A stretch of 64,000 nucleotides of DNA from Muribaculum gordoncarteri (lineage in GTDB: Bacteria > Bacteroidota > Bacteroidia > Bacteroidales > Muribaculaceae), in the NCBI RefSeq assembly GCF_004803695.1, contig NZ_CP039394.1, positions 31,237 through 95,236 on the forward strand, written 5' to 3'. Every line of letters starts with the position of its first letter. Position 1 is the stretch's first letter. The notes beneath the pieces are model-generated. The model was given only the letters and a program-made list of their open reading frames with translations, was not told the DNA's origin and did no database searches. The position numbers were made by a program, and so were the translations under genes. Shown piece after piece: positions 48,420 to 57,860 of the stretch.

Positions 48420-48895
48420 TCATTGTAAAGTTACAAAATATCTACGACTTTGGCAAACAATTAGTTGGCAATTAACTGAGTATCCCTAGTTATTGATAAG
48501 CGTGAAATTCTCGACAGCCTTGCCGAAGGTCTTCCTTACGCCAAGATGCTCAAGCACGCACCGCTTGCCATCATTCCTTGCGGCGACCTGGACAAGGCAC
48601 TCGAAGGTGACGGACAGGCATTCTGGATTCAGGATGTTTCGGCTGCTACCGAAAACATGCTCATCGCAGCCAATGCCCTTGGTGTAGGTGCCGTTTGGAC
48701 CGCTGTTTATCCCGATGAAAGCCGCATCGATGCGGTGCGTAAAGTTCTTGGAATGCCGGCTTCTATAATGCCTCTTGCGGTAGTGCCGATGGGATACCCC
48801 GCCGGTGAACACCATCCCAAGGACAAGTGGAAACCCGAAAACATCCACTACAACGGTTGGTAATTCACTTCCTTAACGAAGTTAATAAAAAAATG

Positions 48896-48935
48896 ACGAG
48901 TGGGATTGAATCCTTAATGGAACAATCCCACTCGT
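48896..48935. terminator. Bidirectional terminator between nitroreductase and efflux operon
   Basis: A perfect 13-bp inverted repeat (ACGAGTGGGATTG and CAATCCCACTCGT) with a 14-nt loop lies between the convergent nitroreductase end (48863) and the outer membrane factor end (48951). Confidence 0.85.
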
Positions 48936-48950
48936 TGTTTCTATGTGTTG

Positions 48951-50315
48951 TTACCATCCTCCGCCGAGAGCCTTATATAGCTGTACGAGCGCAAGTTGCT
49001 TGCTGCACACGGCATTGCTAAGACCTATTTGGGCGTCAAAGTAGCTACGTTGGGCATCGAGCACATCGATGTAGCCGATCACTCCGTTGATGTATTGCAG
49101 CTGAGCTATGTCCATTGTGGTTTTGGCCGAGCGTTCAAGCTGCACCATCGACTCATGAATCTCCTTGACCTTGTTGAAGTCGACGATTGCGTTACGAGCC
49201 TCCTTAAATGCGGTGAGCACCGACTTCTCGTAGCTGTAGCACTCTTGCTCGTATGCGGCAATCTGAGCTTTGTAGGCGCTGCGTCGGCGTCCCATGTCAA
49301 GTATCGGACCAAGCAGATTGGAGCTGAGGTAGTACATGGGCGATTTGAACAGATTGCTGAAATCATCGCTCTCGACTCCGCCGGTGGCCGTTAGCGAAAG
49401 CCGGGGAAACATATTGGTGTATGCCACTCCCACTGCGGCGTTGGCGGCTATAAGCTTCTGCTCGGCGGCGCGTATGTCGGGACGGCGTTCAAGCAGCGTC
49501 GACGGCAGGCCTATCGGAAGCGATTCGGGGAGAAGTATCGTGCTCGGTTCACGCACTCGGTCGATGTGACGGGGATACTCTCCGGCAAGAAAGGCTATCT
49601 CATTCTCTTTAAGGGTGATGTCGCGCTCAAGCACGGGAATATGGGTGGCGGTTTTGGCATACTCCACCTGCGCCTGTTGATAGGGCGTTTCCGAAGTCAA
49701 TCCGCCCTCAAAGCGCAGTTTTGCAAGCCTCACGCCCTCCTTTCGTGCATTGAGTGTGCGGCGCACGATTGCAAGCTCGTTGTCAAGAGCCACGAGCTCG
49801 AAGTAGGATTGCGCTACCTGTGCAATGATGCTCACCGTCAGGGCCCGGCGGTTTTCCACGCTTTCAAGGTATTGCGCTATGCCTTTGTCGCGCGTCCATC
49901 GCAGATTGCCCCACAGGTCGGCCTCCCATGTTATTGTGGCCTTTATGCCCGCTTCGGGATCGTTCTTGTAGTGGTCGCCGCCATAATTCAGCGCCTCTTT
50001 TTGTGCGTAGATGTTGCCGTTGAGCTGTGGCAGCATGTTGGCGTTGTCGATGCGCTTCATGGCCGCCATCTGGGCGATGCGTGCGGCGGCTATCTTGAGG
50101 TCCTTGTTGTTTTCAAGAGTCTTGTTTATCAAGGCTTGCAGGGTGGTGTCGGTGTATATCTGCCACCACTGCATGTCGGCGATCGACGCCTCCTCGACCT
50201 GCATCGTGTCGATGCTCTGCGGCAGGTAGAGGTCGGGTTGTGAGAACTTATGTCCGAGCTTGCATGAGCTCATAAGTGTCACGACGATTATCGAAAGTAG
50301 CAATTTGGATTTCAT
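48951..50315 (-). CDS. RND efflux outer membrane lipoprotein (NodT/OprM type)
   Basis: A 454-residue TolC-family protein with a lipobox at the start (LMSSC) and the duplicated TolC fold: WWQIYTDTTLQALINKTLENNKDLKIAAARI in the first half, and LLERRPDIRAAEQKLIAANAAVGVAYTNMFPRLSLTATGG in the second. The family trimer forms the exit duct that couples to the inner-membrane pump and adaptor. It is the last gene of the three-gene operon, 10 bp after the pump gene. Probable substrates are drugs, bile salts or lipids. Confidence 0.92.
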   Translation of the reverse strand: MKSKLLLSIIVVTLMSSCKLGHKFSQPDLYLPQSIDTMQVEEASIADMQWWQIYTDTTLQALINKTLENNKDLKIAAARIAQMAAMKRIDNANMLPQLNGNIYAQKEALNYGGDHYKNDPEAGIKATITWEADLWGNLRWTRDKGIAQYLESVENRRALTVSIIAQVAQSYFELVALDNELAIVRRTLNARKEGVRLAKLRFEGGLTSETPYQQAQVEYAKTATHIPVLERDITLKENEIAFLAGEYPRHIDRVREPSTILLPESLPIGLPSTLLERRPDIRAAEQKLIAANAAVGVAYTNMFPRLSLTATGGVESDDFSNLFKSPMYYLSSNLLGPILDMGRRRSAYKAQIAAYEQECYSYEKSVLTAFKEARNAIVDFNKVKEIHESMVQLERSAKTTMDIAQLQYINGVIGYIDVLDAQRSYFDAQIGLSNAVCSKQLALVQLYKALGGGW

Positions 50316-50325
50316 ATACAGTGAA

Positions 50326-53300
50326 TCATTTTTTGAACGAAGGTAATTTTATGCCTCGGCGTATCACCTTGAACTTGGCGACTGAGCGATATACGATTAC
50401 GAAGAAGAAGGGCACAAGCAGGATGCCGAATACGACGGCAGATATCATTCCGAAGAACACGCCCGTGCCTATGGCCTGTCGGCTGGCCGATCCGGGACCC
50501 GAGGCGATGACCATCGGCAACATTCCGAGAATGAACGCCAGCGAAGTCATGAGGATGGGGCGGAATCGCAGCTTTGAGGCGAAGAGTGCCGCTTCGTAGG
50601 CATCGTCGCCCTTGTCGGTCTGCTCTTTGGCAAACTCTACGATAAGGATTGCGTTCTTGGCGGCCATACCCATTAGCATTACAAGACCTATCTGGAAATA
50701 TATGTCGTTTTCAAGGCCGCACATCCACTCTCCGAGATAGGCGCCCAATGCAGCTACGGGCAGTGACAGCAACACGGCTACCGGCACCGTCCAGCTCTCG
50801 TAAAGGGCTGCAAGGAAAAGGAATACGAAAAGAAATACAAGCGACAGCACAAGTCCGGTCTTGCCTCCGGCCTGTTTCTCCTGATAGGATAGTCCGCTCC
50901 ATTCAACGCCTATGTTCTCGGGAAGGTGTTCGCGGGCAATCTCTTCGAGAATCTCCATGGCCTGTCCCGAGCTGTGTCCTTTCGACGCTTCACCCCTGAT
51001 TACGGCACTGTTAAACATGTTGAATCGCTTTATGCTGCCGGGACCTGTGGTGTAGGATGTGTTGCCTAGCGAGGTGAGCGGAACCATGGAGTCGCCGCTG
51101 CCTCTTACATAGAACATGTTTATGTTTTCGCGATGCTCGCGGTAGGGGGCTTCGGCCTGGATGTAGACGCGGTATATGCGGTTAAACATATTGAAGTCGT
51201 TGACATAGACCGAGCCTGTATAGGCTTTCATCGTTGCGAATACATCGGCGAGCGGAACGCCTGCAAACTTCACCTTGTCGCGGTCGACATCGAAGTAGAG
51301 TTGCGGAATGTCGGCTTGAAGCGACGATGACAGACCCGTAATCTCCTTATGCTGTGACGCATAGTAGAGTAGGGTGTCGGTGGCGTTGACAAGGTCGTCA
51401 AAGGTGGCGTCGCTTCTCGCTTCAAGCTGCATCTCAAATCCGCCCGAGGTTCCGAGTCCGGGAATTACCGGCGGACGCGACAGATAGGCTTTACATTCGG
51501 GATATTCGGCGAGGTCATGTTTCACCACCTCCATTATGTCGTCGATTGTTTCATCGTCACGTTCTTCCCAAGGCTTCAGTATCACGGTCAGTTCGCTGCG
51601 TGCCTGGCTTGTGCCCACTTGTGAGCTGCTTCCGGCCACACTTTGCACGTACTCTACTGCCGGATTGGCCATCAGGTAGCTCACTGCACGCTCGGTTACC
51701 TGGCGTGTCCTTTCGAGTGTCGCACCTTCGGGAAGTTCAAGCTCTACCTTGAAGTAACCCTGGTCCTCAATGGGGAGGAAGCTCGTAGGCATGAGCCGGT
51801 TTATGAGAAAAATCAACGCAATCATTACACCGAATGCCGCCATAACGCGCTTCTTGTTGCGCAGTGTCTGGCATATTATCTGGATGTAACGGTTGTTTCC
51901 GGTGCTTATCCATTGGTTGATTTTGCGGAATACGATGTTCTTCTTCTCGTTGGGCGTACTGGGCTTAAGTATTAGCGAGCACATAACGGGGCTTAGCGTC
52001 AATGCCACCACGGCTGAAAGGAGCACCGACACCACGATGGTTACGGTGAACTGACGATAGAGCTGTCCCGTGATTCCGCCGAGGAAGCTTACCGGGACAA
52101 ATACGGCAGCCAGAACCAGAGAGGTAGCGATGATGGGGCTTGTGAGGCTCTTCATCGCCTTCTGTGTGGCTTCGTAGGGCGGCAGATGCTCCTCGTCCAT
52201 TATGCGTTCGACATTCTCGACCACCACTATGGCGTCGTCCACCACTATACCTATGGCGAGTACAAGACCGAGCAGGGTAAGGATGTTGAGCGAGAAGCCG
52301 AATATGAGCATGAAGCCGAATGTTCCGATCAGCGATATGGGCACGGCTATAAGGGGAATAAGCGTGGCTCGCCAGCTTTGCAGCGACAGGAACACGACAA
52401 ATATAACCAGTGCGAGAGCCTCGAAGAGCGTCTTGTACACTTCATGGATTGACTCGGAAATGTAGGTGGTCATGTCGAAGGGTATTCTGTAGCTCAATCC
52501 GTCAGGGAAGTTCTTGCTTATGTCGACCATGGCGGCTTTTACCTTGTCAGCAACCTCCATGGCATTGGCTCCGGGAAGCATGTACACGGCAAGCACAGCG
52601 GCGTTTTCGCCGTTTATTCCGCTCTCGGTATTGTAGGACTGCGCTTCAAGCGATATGCGGGCCACATCGCGGAGGCGTATGATCGAACCGTCGGGATTGG
52701 CTCTCACCACGATCTCTTCAAACTGGCTCACCGACGAAAGTCGTCCCTGCGTGGTGATGGGGATTGTCACATCAAGTCCTGTAACGGGCTGCTGTCCAAG
52801 CACTCCGGCGGCCGACTCGCGGTTCTGGTCCTTAAGCGCCTTTTGCAGGTCGGCAACTGTGATGCCGAGGTTGGCGAGCTTGTCGGGCTGTACCCATATC
52901 TGCATTGCATAGTATCGGCTGCCGATGTTGGAAACTCGTCCCACACCGGGAATGCGTCGCAGCAGGTCGACTACGTTGAGTGTCGCGAAGTTACTCAGGT
53001 ATATCTCATCAAATTTAGGGTCGGTCGAGGTGAGGCACAGCGTAAGCAGCTGGCTTGCGGCCTGTTTCTCGACCGATATGCCGTTTTGCACGACTTCGGT
53101 CGGGAGTCGCGATTCGGCGAGCTTTATGCGGTTCTGTATCTCTACGGCGGCAAGGTCGGGATTGGCTGAGATGTCAAATGTCACTGTTGCCGAGAAGCCT
53201 CCCGAGTTGGAGCTTGACGACTCCATGTAGAGCATTCCCGGCGTACCGTTGAGTTCCTGTTCGATAGGTGTGGCCACGGCCTGTGACACCGTCAGTGCGC

Positions 53301-53460
53301 TTGCCCCGGGATATGACGCGCTTATCTTAACCACGGGAGGCGTGATTTGCGGATATTGGTCGATGGGAAGCATTGTCAATCCTATCACTCCTATTATTAC
53401 AATCAGGATTGACAGAACCATCGAAAAGACAGGTCGGTCAATAAAGAAGCTTACTTTCAT
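50326..53460 (-). CDS. RND efflux pump inner-membrane subunit (AcrB-like)
   Basis: A 1044-residue HAE1-type RND transporter with the expected 12 membrane segments. The N-terminal anchor (SFFIDRPVFSMVLSILIVIIGVIGLTMLP), the GIVVDDAIVVVENVERIMDEE motif with the proton-relay Asp pair, and the second-half segment GMAAKNAILIVEFAKEQ with the relay Lys are clear. It exports hydrophobic compounds using the proton gradient. The gene lies between the adaptor (9-bp gap) and the outer membrane factor, so the operon is complete. Confidence 0.94.
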   Translation of the reverse strand: MKVSFFIDRPVFSMVLSILIVIIGVIGLTMLPIDQYPQITPPVVKISASYPGASALTVSQAVATPIEQELNGTPGMLYMESSSSNSGGFSATVTFDISANPDLAAVEIQNRIKLAESRLPTEVVQNGISVEKQAASQLLTLCLTSTDPKFDEIYLSNFATLNVVDLLRRIPGVGRVSNIGSRYYAMQIWVQPDKLANLGITVADLQKALKDQNRESAAGVLGQQPVTGLDVTIPITTQGRLSSVSQFEEIVVRANPDGSIIRLRDVARISLEAQSYNTESGINGENAAVLAVYMLPGANAMEVADKVKAAMVDISKNFPDGLSYRIPFDMTTYISESIHEVYKTLFEALALVIFVVFLSLQSWRATLIPLIAVPISLIGTFGFMLIFGFSLNILTLLGLVLAIGIVVDDAIVVVENVERIMDEEHLPPYEATQKAMKSLTSPIIATSLVLAAVFVPVSFLGGITGQLYRQFTVTIVVSVLLSAVVALTLSPVMCSLILKPSTPNEKKNIVFRKINQWISTGNNRYIQIICQTLRNKKRVMAAFGVMIALIFLINRLMPTSFLPIEDQGYFKVELELPEGATLERTRQVTERAVSYLMANPAVEYVQSVAGSSSQVGTSQARSELTVILKPWEERDDETIDDIMEVVKHDLAEYPECKAYLSRPPVIPGLGTSGGFEMQLEARSDATFDDLVNATDTLLYYASQHKEITGLSSSLQADIPQLYFDVDRDKVKFAGVPLADVFATMKAYTGSVYVNDFNMFNRIYRVYIQAEAPYREHRENINMFYVRGSGDSMVPLTSLGNTSYTTGPGSIKRFNMFNSAVIRGEASKGHSSGQAMEILEEIAREHLPENIGVEWSGLSYQEKQAGGKTGLVLSLVFLFVFLFLAALYESWTVPVAVLLSLPVAALGAYLGEWMCGLENDIYFQIGLVMLMGMAAKNAILIVEFAKEQTDKGDDAYEAALFASKLRFRPILMTSLAFILGMLPMVIASGPGSASRQAIGTGVFFGMISAVVFGILLVPFFFVIVYRSVAKFKVIRRGIKLPSFKK

Positions 53461-53469
53461 AGGCTTTTG

Positions 53470-54660
53470 TTATTCGGTGGCTGTGGGAAGTGAATCGTTG
53501 TTTTTTGTTGCGGCCTGATGTTCGGCGGGAACGGTGCCTACACGCACCTTCATGCCCGGCGACAGCTTGTGATGGCCCTCTGTCACGATGTTTTCGTTGG
53601 GAACAACACCGCGTTCTACCACTACATTGTTTTCAAATTCGGGGCCTACCTCGATGAAGCGTTTCTCCACTGTCGAGTCGCGACGCATCACATACACGTA
53701 GGCTCCGCCCTTTTCAATCGTCACCGCCTTGCGGGGCACAACGGTGGCGTGCTCGCGTACATCGAGCAGCAGCTTTACTTTGGTGAACTGTCCCGGCAGG
53801 ATTGCGCGTTCGGGATTGGGCATCTCGGCTCTCACCGAGAATGTTCCGGTGTTGGGATCGACCTGCGGTTCTGCGAAATCCACAAGCCCTTTGTGCAGAT
53901 ACACGGTGTTGTCGGCAAGCGTTATTGTTACGTAGGGCTGCCATGAGCGTGACGCATCCTGTTGGCCAAGGTCAACGTTGCGCTCCTTGCTCTTAAGGTA
54001 GTCGAGTGCGGTCATGCTGAAGTCGATAAGCACGGTGTCGCTCTTTACTATGGTTGCGAGAAGCGATTTTCCGCCGGGGCCTACAAGTGTACCTAAGTCG
54101 GCGTTACGTTCGCTGATGTGTCCCGACAGTGGCGAGCGCACTGTCGTGTAGCCAAGTTCAAGTTCGGCCTGGGCGAGGTCGGCCTTGCTCATCGACACCG
54201 ATGCCTTGGCCGTTTCGTAGGCGGCTATTGCATTGTCGAGGTCGAGCTGGCTTGCTGCATTCTGCTCATAGAGCGGTCTTATTCGGTCGAGGTCGCGCTT
54301 GGCTTTCTGCTCTTGCGACTCATCCTTTTTCAACTGTGCCCGTGCTTTGTCAACCTTGGCCTTGTACTGGTCCTGGTTGATAATGAACAGCACCTGGTTC
54401 TTGTTTACGTATGTGCCTTCCTCAAAGAGCATTCGTTCAAGATAACCTTCGACACGCGCTCTTACTTCTACGAATTGTTGTGCACGCACACGACCCACAT
54501 ATTCTCCGTATATTTCAACATCGTCTTCCTGCGATGGCTCGACAGCCACGACAGGAAGTGTCGTTTCTGTTTTTTTGCAACTCTCAAATGTAAGTGAAAA
54601 CAAAACGAGCAGCATGATTAAATTGCGCCCGGATGTTATAGGCTTGGTAAATAGCACCAT
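53470..54660 (-). CDS. RND efflux membrane fusion protein
   Basis: A 396-residue adaptor with a lipobox-like SLTFESC near its N-terminus (after a hydrophobic MLLVLF stretch), two lipoyl halves around a helical hairpin (RARVEGYLERMLFEEGTYVNKNQVLFIINQDQYKAKV...ELGYTTVRSPLSGHISERNADLGTLVG) and beta-barrel and proximal domains (VDPNTGTFSVRAEMPNPERAILPGQFTKVKL). It bridges the inner pump and the outer duct. Starts at 54669, 54660 or 54615 are all possible; the second fits a full signal. First gene of the efflux operon. Confidence 0.9.
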   Translation of the reverse strand: MVLFTKPITSGRNLIMLLVLFSLTFESCKKTETTLPVVAVEPSQEDDVEIYGEYVGRVRAQQFVEVRARVEGYLERMLFEEGTYVNKNQVLFIINQDQYKAKVDKARAQLKKDESQEQKAKRDLDRIRPLYEQNAASQLDLDNAIAAYETAKASVSMSKADLAQAELELGYTTVRSPLSGHISERNADLGTLVGPGGKSLLATIVKSDTVLIDFSMTALDYLKSKERNVDLGQQDASRSWQPYVTITLADNTVYLHKGLVDFAEPQVDPNTGTFSVRAEMPNPERAILPGQFTKVKLLLDVREHATVVPRKAVTIEKGGAYVYVMRRDSTVEKRFIEVGPEFENNVVVERGVVPNENIVTEGHHKLSPGMKVRVGTVPAEHQAATKNNDSLPTATE

Positions 54661-54710
54661 AAAAGACAAGATAAATAGTCCAAAAAATAAAATCCCTCGT
54701 AGTTGTCAGG

Positions 54711-54749
54711 TTCTACAGGCAAAGACTGTGAACCGCCTTGCCTGTAGAA
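54711..54749. terminator. Strong inverted repeat between lipoprotein and efflux genes
   Basis: A 12-bp perfect stem (TTCTACAGGCAA with TTGCCTGTAGAA) and a 15-nt loop, 18 bp after the stop of the Ig-like lipoprotein gene. It would terminate that transcript before the efflux operon. Confidence 0.8.
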
Positions 54750-54766
54750 TCAGTTTAGGTTGTGGT

Positions 54767-55528
54767 TTATATGCCGAATACACTCGGAGGCAACACGTAA
54801 ACGGGTGAGAATGCTGCCCTGATGTATTTTGAAGATGCTGTAACATCCGACATCATAAGGTACTGGCCGTCGCTTGATGCGTTGTCATTCTTGAAGTCCT
54901 TCAGTGTTTCAGGATCGAGATAACGCTGCAGAATGCTCAACAGTCCGAGCGGAGTTGAGTCAAGCGAGAATTTTACGCTCATTGACTGGCCCTTGTCCAG
55001 GAAGTTCATTGTGATGTAGGGACGGCCGCTTTCTACCGAGAAGCTGTAGGTGCCTTTGGCGTGTATCTTGTCAAGTGAAGAGTTGCGCTCTACTACATAG
55101 AAATTATAGTTTGAGCCTTCCTTGGCAAGGAATATGCCGTTTCCTGCGTTGAAGATTGAAATACCGCTCTGGTTGTCCGTTACGACGAATGCAAGATTCA
55201 TCGGCACTACATTCACTTTTAGTGTCTTGTTGACGGGTGGAGTGACTCCGTTGTCGCTTACGGCGATGGAGGTGCGTCCTACAGCCTTGCCGGTTACCAC
55301 AAGACCTTTAAGCTGGCTTATGGATGCTTCAAGAAGGTAGGGATTGGCTACCTTTACCGACAGATCGTTGGTTCCGCCCGTAAACGGAATACCCTCGTTT
55401 ACCCCCACTCTTACCGAGTACTCATCTCCGTAAAATGTGAGAGGAGAATCGTCATCGCTGTTGCATCCTGTAAAAAGCACACAACATGCGAGCAAGGCAA
55501 AGTTTAAAATCGATTTAGCAATGTTCAT
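54767..55528 (-). CDS. Surface lipoprotein with Ig-like domain, unknown function
   Basis: A 253-residue protein. The start at 55528 (MNIAKSILNFALLACCVLFTGC) gives a classic signal peptide with lipobox FTGC; the longer frame would put untranslated leader first. An Ig-like beta domain (YSVRVGVNEGIPFTGGTNDLSVKVANPYLLEASISQLKGLVVTGKAVGRTSIAVSDNGVTPPVNKTLKVNV) follows, then a second beta-rich part with NFYVVERNSSLDKIHAKGTYSFSVESGRPYITMNF. No known enzymatic motif. Likely exported to the outer membrane surface. Confidence 0.7.
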   Translation of the reverse strand: MNIAKSILNFALLACCVLFTGCNSDDDSPLTFYGDEYSVRVGVNEGIPFTGGTNDLSVKVANPYLLEASISQLKGLVVTGKAVGRTSIAVSDNGVTPPVNKTLKVNVVPMNLAFVVTDNQSGISIFNAGNGIFLAKEGSNYNFYVVERNSSLDKIHAKGTYSFSVESGRPYITMNFLDKGQSMSVKFSLDSTPLGLLSILQRYLDPETLKDFKNDNASSDGQYLMMSDVTASSKYIRAAFSPVYVLPPSVFGI

Positions 55529-55575
55529 AATGTTGTTATTATTGTAATAAAATTTGAGATGTGAAAAAAAACGGA

Positions 55576-55583
55576 CAAAGTTA
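55576..55583 (-). promoter_or_regulatory. Promoter of the Ig-like lipoprotein gene
   Basis: The minus strand reads TAACTTTG, a Bacteroidetes -7 element, 48 bp before the chosen ATG. It supports the start at 55528 over the longer frame. Confidence 0.55.
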
Positions 55584-55691
55584 ATCAAAATCGCTTGCAA
55601 AATTGGACTATGTGCCAAATTTAAAGTGATTTAACATAAGTGATGACATTGCAAATTACAATATAATCGATCTGGGAGAGGTGGTGTAAAA

Positions 55692-55724
55692 GAAGGCGAT
55701 TTGCCCTTACGGTCAATCGCCTTC
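55692..55724. terminator. Terminator of the winged-helix gene
   Basis: GAAGGCGATT (55692-55701) and AATCGCCTTC (55715-55724) form a 10-bp stem with a 13-nt loop, between the winged-helix stop (55756) and the lipoprotein promoter. Confidence 0.75.
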
Positions 55725-55755
55725 CTGATAAGGGTTTATAATGGATATAAATTCA

Positions 55756-55965
55756 TTATTGAGCAAGTGAAACAATAAGGTCTTTCTCGTCTTCGCCCTC
55801 GGCGATGAGGATTTTACCTTCACGTGCGAGCCATCCTAAGGCTGCATAAAGCTCTTTGTCTTTCAGCTTGGTTATCTTCTTAATCTGCTTCAAGCCAAGA
55901 GCATCAGCTTCATTAAGTGCATTCCATACGGAACCGGCATTTGTGCCAATAGTGTCAATGTTCAT
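55756..55965 (-). CDS. Small winged-helix protein
   Basis: A 69-residue protein (MNIDTIGTNAGSVWNALNEADALGLKQIKKITKLKDKELYAALGWLAREGKILIAEGEDEKDLIVSLAQ). It is a minimal winged helix-turn-helix fold seen across Bacteroidales, with GSVWNAL as helix 1, KLKDKELYAALGWLAREGKI as helices 2-3 and the wing. Possibly a DNA-binding regulator with unknown targets. Own promoter at 56016-56023 and own terminator show that it is a single-gene unit. Confidence 0.8.
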   Translation of the reverse strand: MNIDTIGTNAGSVWNALNEADALGLKQIKKITKLKDKELYAALGWLAREGKILIAEGEDEKDLIVSLAQ

Positions 55966-56015
55966 TGTTGGGTTATTTTAATGTTAGACATAATGATATT
56001 TCTCAATAATAGCTA

Positions 56016-56023
56016 CAAAATTA
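56016..56023 (-). promoter_or_regulatory. Promoter of the winged-helix gene
   Basis: The minus strand reads TAATTTTG, a Bacteroidetes -7 element, 51 bp before the ATG. No clear -33 box is at the usual distance. Confidence 0.5.
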
Positions 56024-56144
56024 CATATATTTTGCAATTTATAACTCAACTTATTAACAAATTTCACTCATAAAAGTTTTCGATAGTGTAAATATTGCAA
56101 ATTTGAATATACATGAGTCGAACTATCAATCGCTATGACGCGTT

Positions 56145-56176
56145 TTTGGTAGCAGTTGGAAATTTTGTTACCTTTG
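56145..56176 (+). promoter_or_regulatory. Promoter of yjbQ with matching -33 and -7 elements
   Basis: TTTG at 56145-56148 and TACCTTTG at 56169-56176 are spaced 20 bp apart, an excellent Bacteroidetes sigma match. The start codon is only 7 bp after the -7 element, so the mRNA is probably leaderless or nearly so. Confidence 0.75.
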
Positions 56177-56183
56177 CGACATT

Positions 56184-56597
56184 ATGATTGAACAAACAGA
56201 ATTTGCTCTTGCTCCGCGGCGTCGCGGAATCCATCTCGTGACGGGCGATATATTGCGTCAGCTCCCGGTCCTGCCCAGGAAAGGATTGTTGAATCTGCTC
56301 GTAAAGCACACTTCGGCGGCGCTTGCCCTGAATGAGAACGCCGACCCCGATGTGCGTCACGACTTGAACGAGATTTTCAACAGGCTCGTGCCCGAGAATG
56401 CTCCTTATTATCTTCACACTCTTGAAGGCGATGACGACATGCCGGCTCATGCCAAGTCGGTGATGGTGGGAGCGTCACTTACGATTCCCATTACCGACGG
56501 GCGGTTGAATCTCGGTACATGGCAGGGCATATACCTGTGTGAGTTTCGCGATTACGGAGGTTCCCGCAAAATTGTCGCTACGGTAATAGGTGAATAG
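56184..56597 (+). CDS. yjbQ: YjbQ family protein (UPF0047)
   Basis: A 137-residue protein. The family core (RGIHLVTGDILRQLP, then LLNLLVKHTSAALALNENADPDVRHDL, then HAKSVMVGASLTIPITDGRLNLGTWQGIYLCEFRD) is complete. Members are small alpha/beta hydrolase-like proteins and some show thiamine-phosphate synthase-like activity. The metabolic role here is uncertain. It starts 7 bp after a strong promoter and is followed by rsgA, 16 bp downstream, so both likely form an operon. Confidence 0.9.
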   Translation: MIEQTEFALAPRRRGIHLVTGDILRQLPVLPRKGLLNLLVKHTSAALALNENADPDVRHDLNEIFNRLVPENAPYYLHTLEGDDDMPAHAKSVMVGASLTIPITDGRLNLGTWQGIYLCEFRDYGGSRKIVATVIGE

Positions 56598-56613
56598 ACT
56601 TTAATATTTTTAT

Positions 56614-57549
56614 ATGGACGGCTTGGTTATAAAGAATACCGGAAGTTGGTATGTGGTTCACGCCGATAACGGCGAGGATGTCAATTGTAAGATAAAGGGG
56701 AATTTCCGTCTGAAGGGAATTCGCACTACCAATCCTGTAGCTGTGGGCGACCGTGTGACAATATCGGTCAATCCCGACGGTAACGCTTTCATAACTGCCA
56801 TACAACCGCGTAAAAACTATATAATAAGGCGTGCAAGCAACCTCTCCAAGGAGTCGCACATAATAGCGGCCAATCTTGATTGTGCCTTTCTTGTCGTTAC
56901 ATTGGCTCATCCGGTTACTTCTACAACATTTATCGACCGTTTCCTTGCTACGGCCGAGGCCTATAGGGTGCCTGCCGTGTTGCTTATAAATAAGGTGGAC
57001 TTGCTCACCGATGACGAAGATAAGGAGTATTGCGAGGCCGTGGCATCGTTATATCGCACGATAGGATATGATGTATTGGAAATTTCGGCTCTTACCGGTG
57101 AAGGCATGACTGAATTGAGAGAGCGTTTGAAGGATAAGATATCGCTGTTTTCGGGAAATTCGGGAGTGGGGAAATCTACGATAATAAATGCGTTGTTGCC
57201 CGACCTTGACTTGAGGACAGGTTCTATTTCCGACATGCACGATACGGGTATGCACACCACCACGTTTTCCGAGATGTTTCCGCTCCCTGAAGGGGGATGG
57301 ATTATCGATACTCCGGGCATAAAGGGATTCGGTACCATTGACTTTGACAAGCATGAGATTGCCCACTTTTTCCCCGAGATATTCAAGATTTCGGCCGATT
57401 GCAAGTACGGCAACTGTACTCACACCCACGAGCCGGGATGTGCGGTGCTGAAAGCGCTTGATGATCACTACATTTCGCAGTCGCGTTATGCGTCCTATCT
57501 GAGCATTCTCGACGATACCAACCCCGACAAGTATCGCAAGCCGTTCTGA
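56614..57549 (+). CDS. rsgA: Ribosome small subunit maturation GTPase RsgA
   Basis: A 311-residue protein with an N-terminal OB fold ([31 protein letters not shown]), a circularly permuted GTPase domain (NKVD before [15 protein letters not shown], then DTPGIKGF) and a C-terminal zinc finger ([14 protein letters not shown]). RsgA finishes 30S subunit maturation by checking and releasing factors. Standard length and intact motifs. Linked to yjbQ upstream. Confidence 0.96.
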   Translation: MDGLVIKNTGSWYVVHADNGEDVNCKIKGNFRLKGIRTTNPVAVGDRVTISVNPDGNAFITAIQPRKNYIIRRASNLSKESHIIAANLDCAFLVVTLAHPVTSTTFIDRFLATAEAYRVPAVLLINKVDLLTDDEDKEYCEAVASLYRTIGYDVLEISALTGEGMTELRERLKDKISLFSGNSGVGKSTIINALLPDLDLRTGSISDMHDTGMHTTTFSEMFPLPEGGWIIDTPGIKGFGTIDFDKHEIAHFFPEIFKISADCKYGNCTHTHEPGCAVLKALDDHYISQSRYASYLSILDDTNPDKYRKPF

Positions 57550-57860
57550 TGTCGGAGCTACCCTATAAAAAGATCGATGCGATCATCTCACGACGACCGC
57601 ACCGCTTGTAAACCTTAAAAATCTAATCCTATGAAAAAACTGATTCAAAAATAATTTATAATTCATTTATATCCAAACCAAAGGTTAACTTTTTATCGTA
57701 AATTAACCTTAATAATGTTAATATGGGCCAGAATACGGCAAAATGAGCCATCTAAGCTGTTGCTTTTTTACATTTGTATATAAAAATTCATTATTAAGGG
57801 CTGTAATGAAATGTCAAGGCTCAGGCTCTATTTTTCAATAAAAGCATTAACTTTGCGGAT
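57550..57860 (+). promoter_or_regulatory. 311-bp gap before rnz with -7 promoter element
   Basis: No gene is supported in this gap. It is AT-rich; a small palindrome GATCGATGCGATC is at 57571-57583. A short MKKLIQK-type frame near 57631 is too small to support. At its end TAACTTTG (57848-57855), a Bacteroidetes -7 element, is 5 bp from the rnz ATG, so a leaderless transcript is possible. Confidence 0.5.

Larger units (their letters stand above)
46789..48487 (-). mobile_element. IS1182/IS5-type insertion sequence inside a nitroreductase gene
   Basis: Terminal inverted repeats AGGGATATTCAG (46789-46800) and the complement of CTGAGTATCCCT (48476-48487) differ at one position. The target repeat AGTT flanks at 46785-46788 and 48488-48491; depending on how the ends are drawn it may be the 6-bp TAGTTA. 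Length about 1.7 kb. One transposase gene reads leftward. Confidence 0.9.
46531..48863 (+). pseudogene. Lipoprotein nitroreductase gene split by an insertion sequence
   Basis: The left part (46531-46788) encodes a signal peptide with a lipobox (TTSC) followed by QALDAIYTRTSVRQYDASRA and AAMSAPTAVNRQPWAFVV, typical of the FMN-dependent nitroreductase fold. The right part (48492-48863) continues ATT GAT AAG..., giving IDKREILDSLAEGLPYAKMLKHAPLAII and ending PENIHYNGW. The halves join in frame when the IS and one target copy are removed, so it is a recent insertion into an intact gene. The enzyme is presumably a periplasmic or outer-surface reductase; the split gene is inactive. Confidence 0.9.

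Noticed and set aside
57631..57654. MKKLIQK short frame in the gap before rnz
   Set aside because: Seven codons only, no coupling to a downstream gene and no conserved signal; not a supportable gene.
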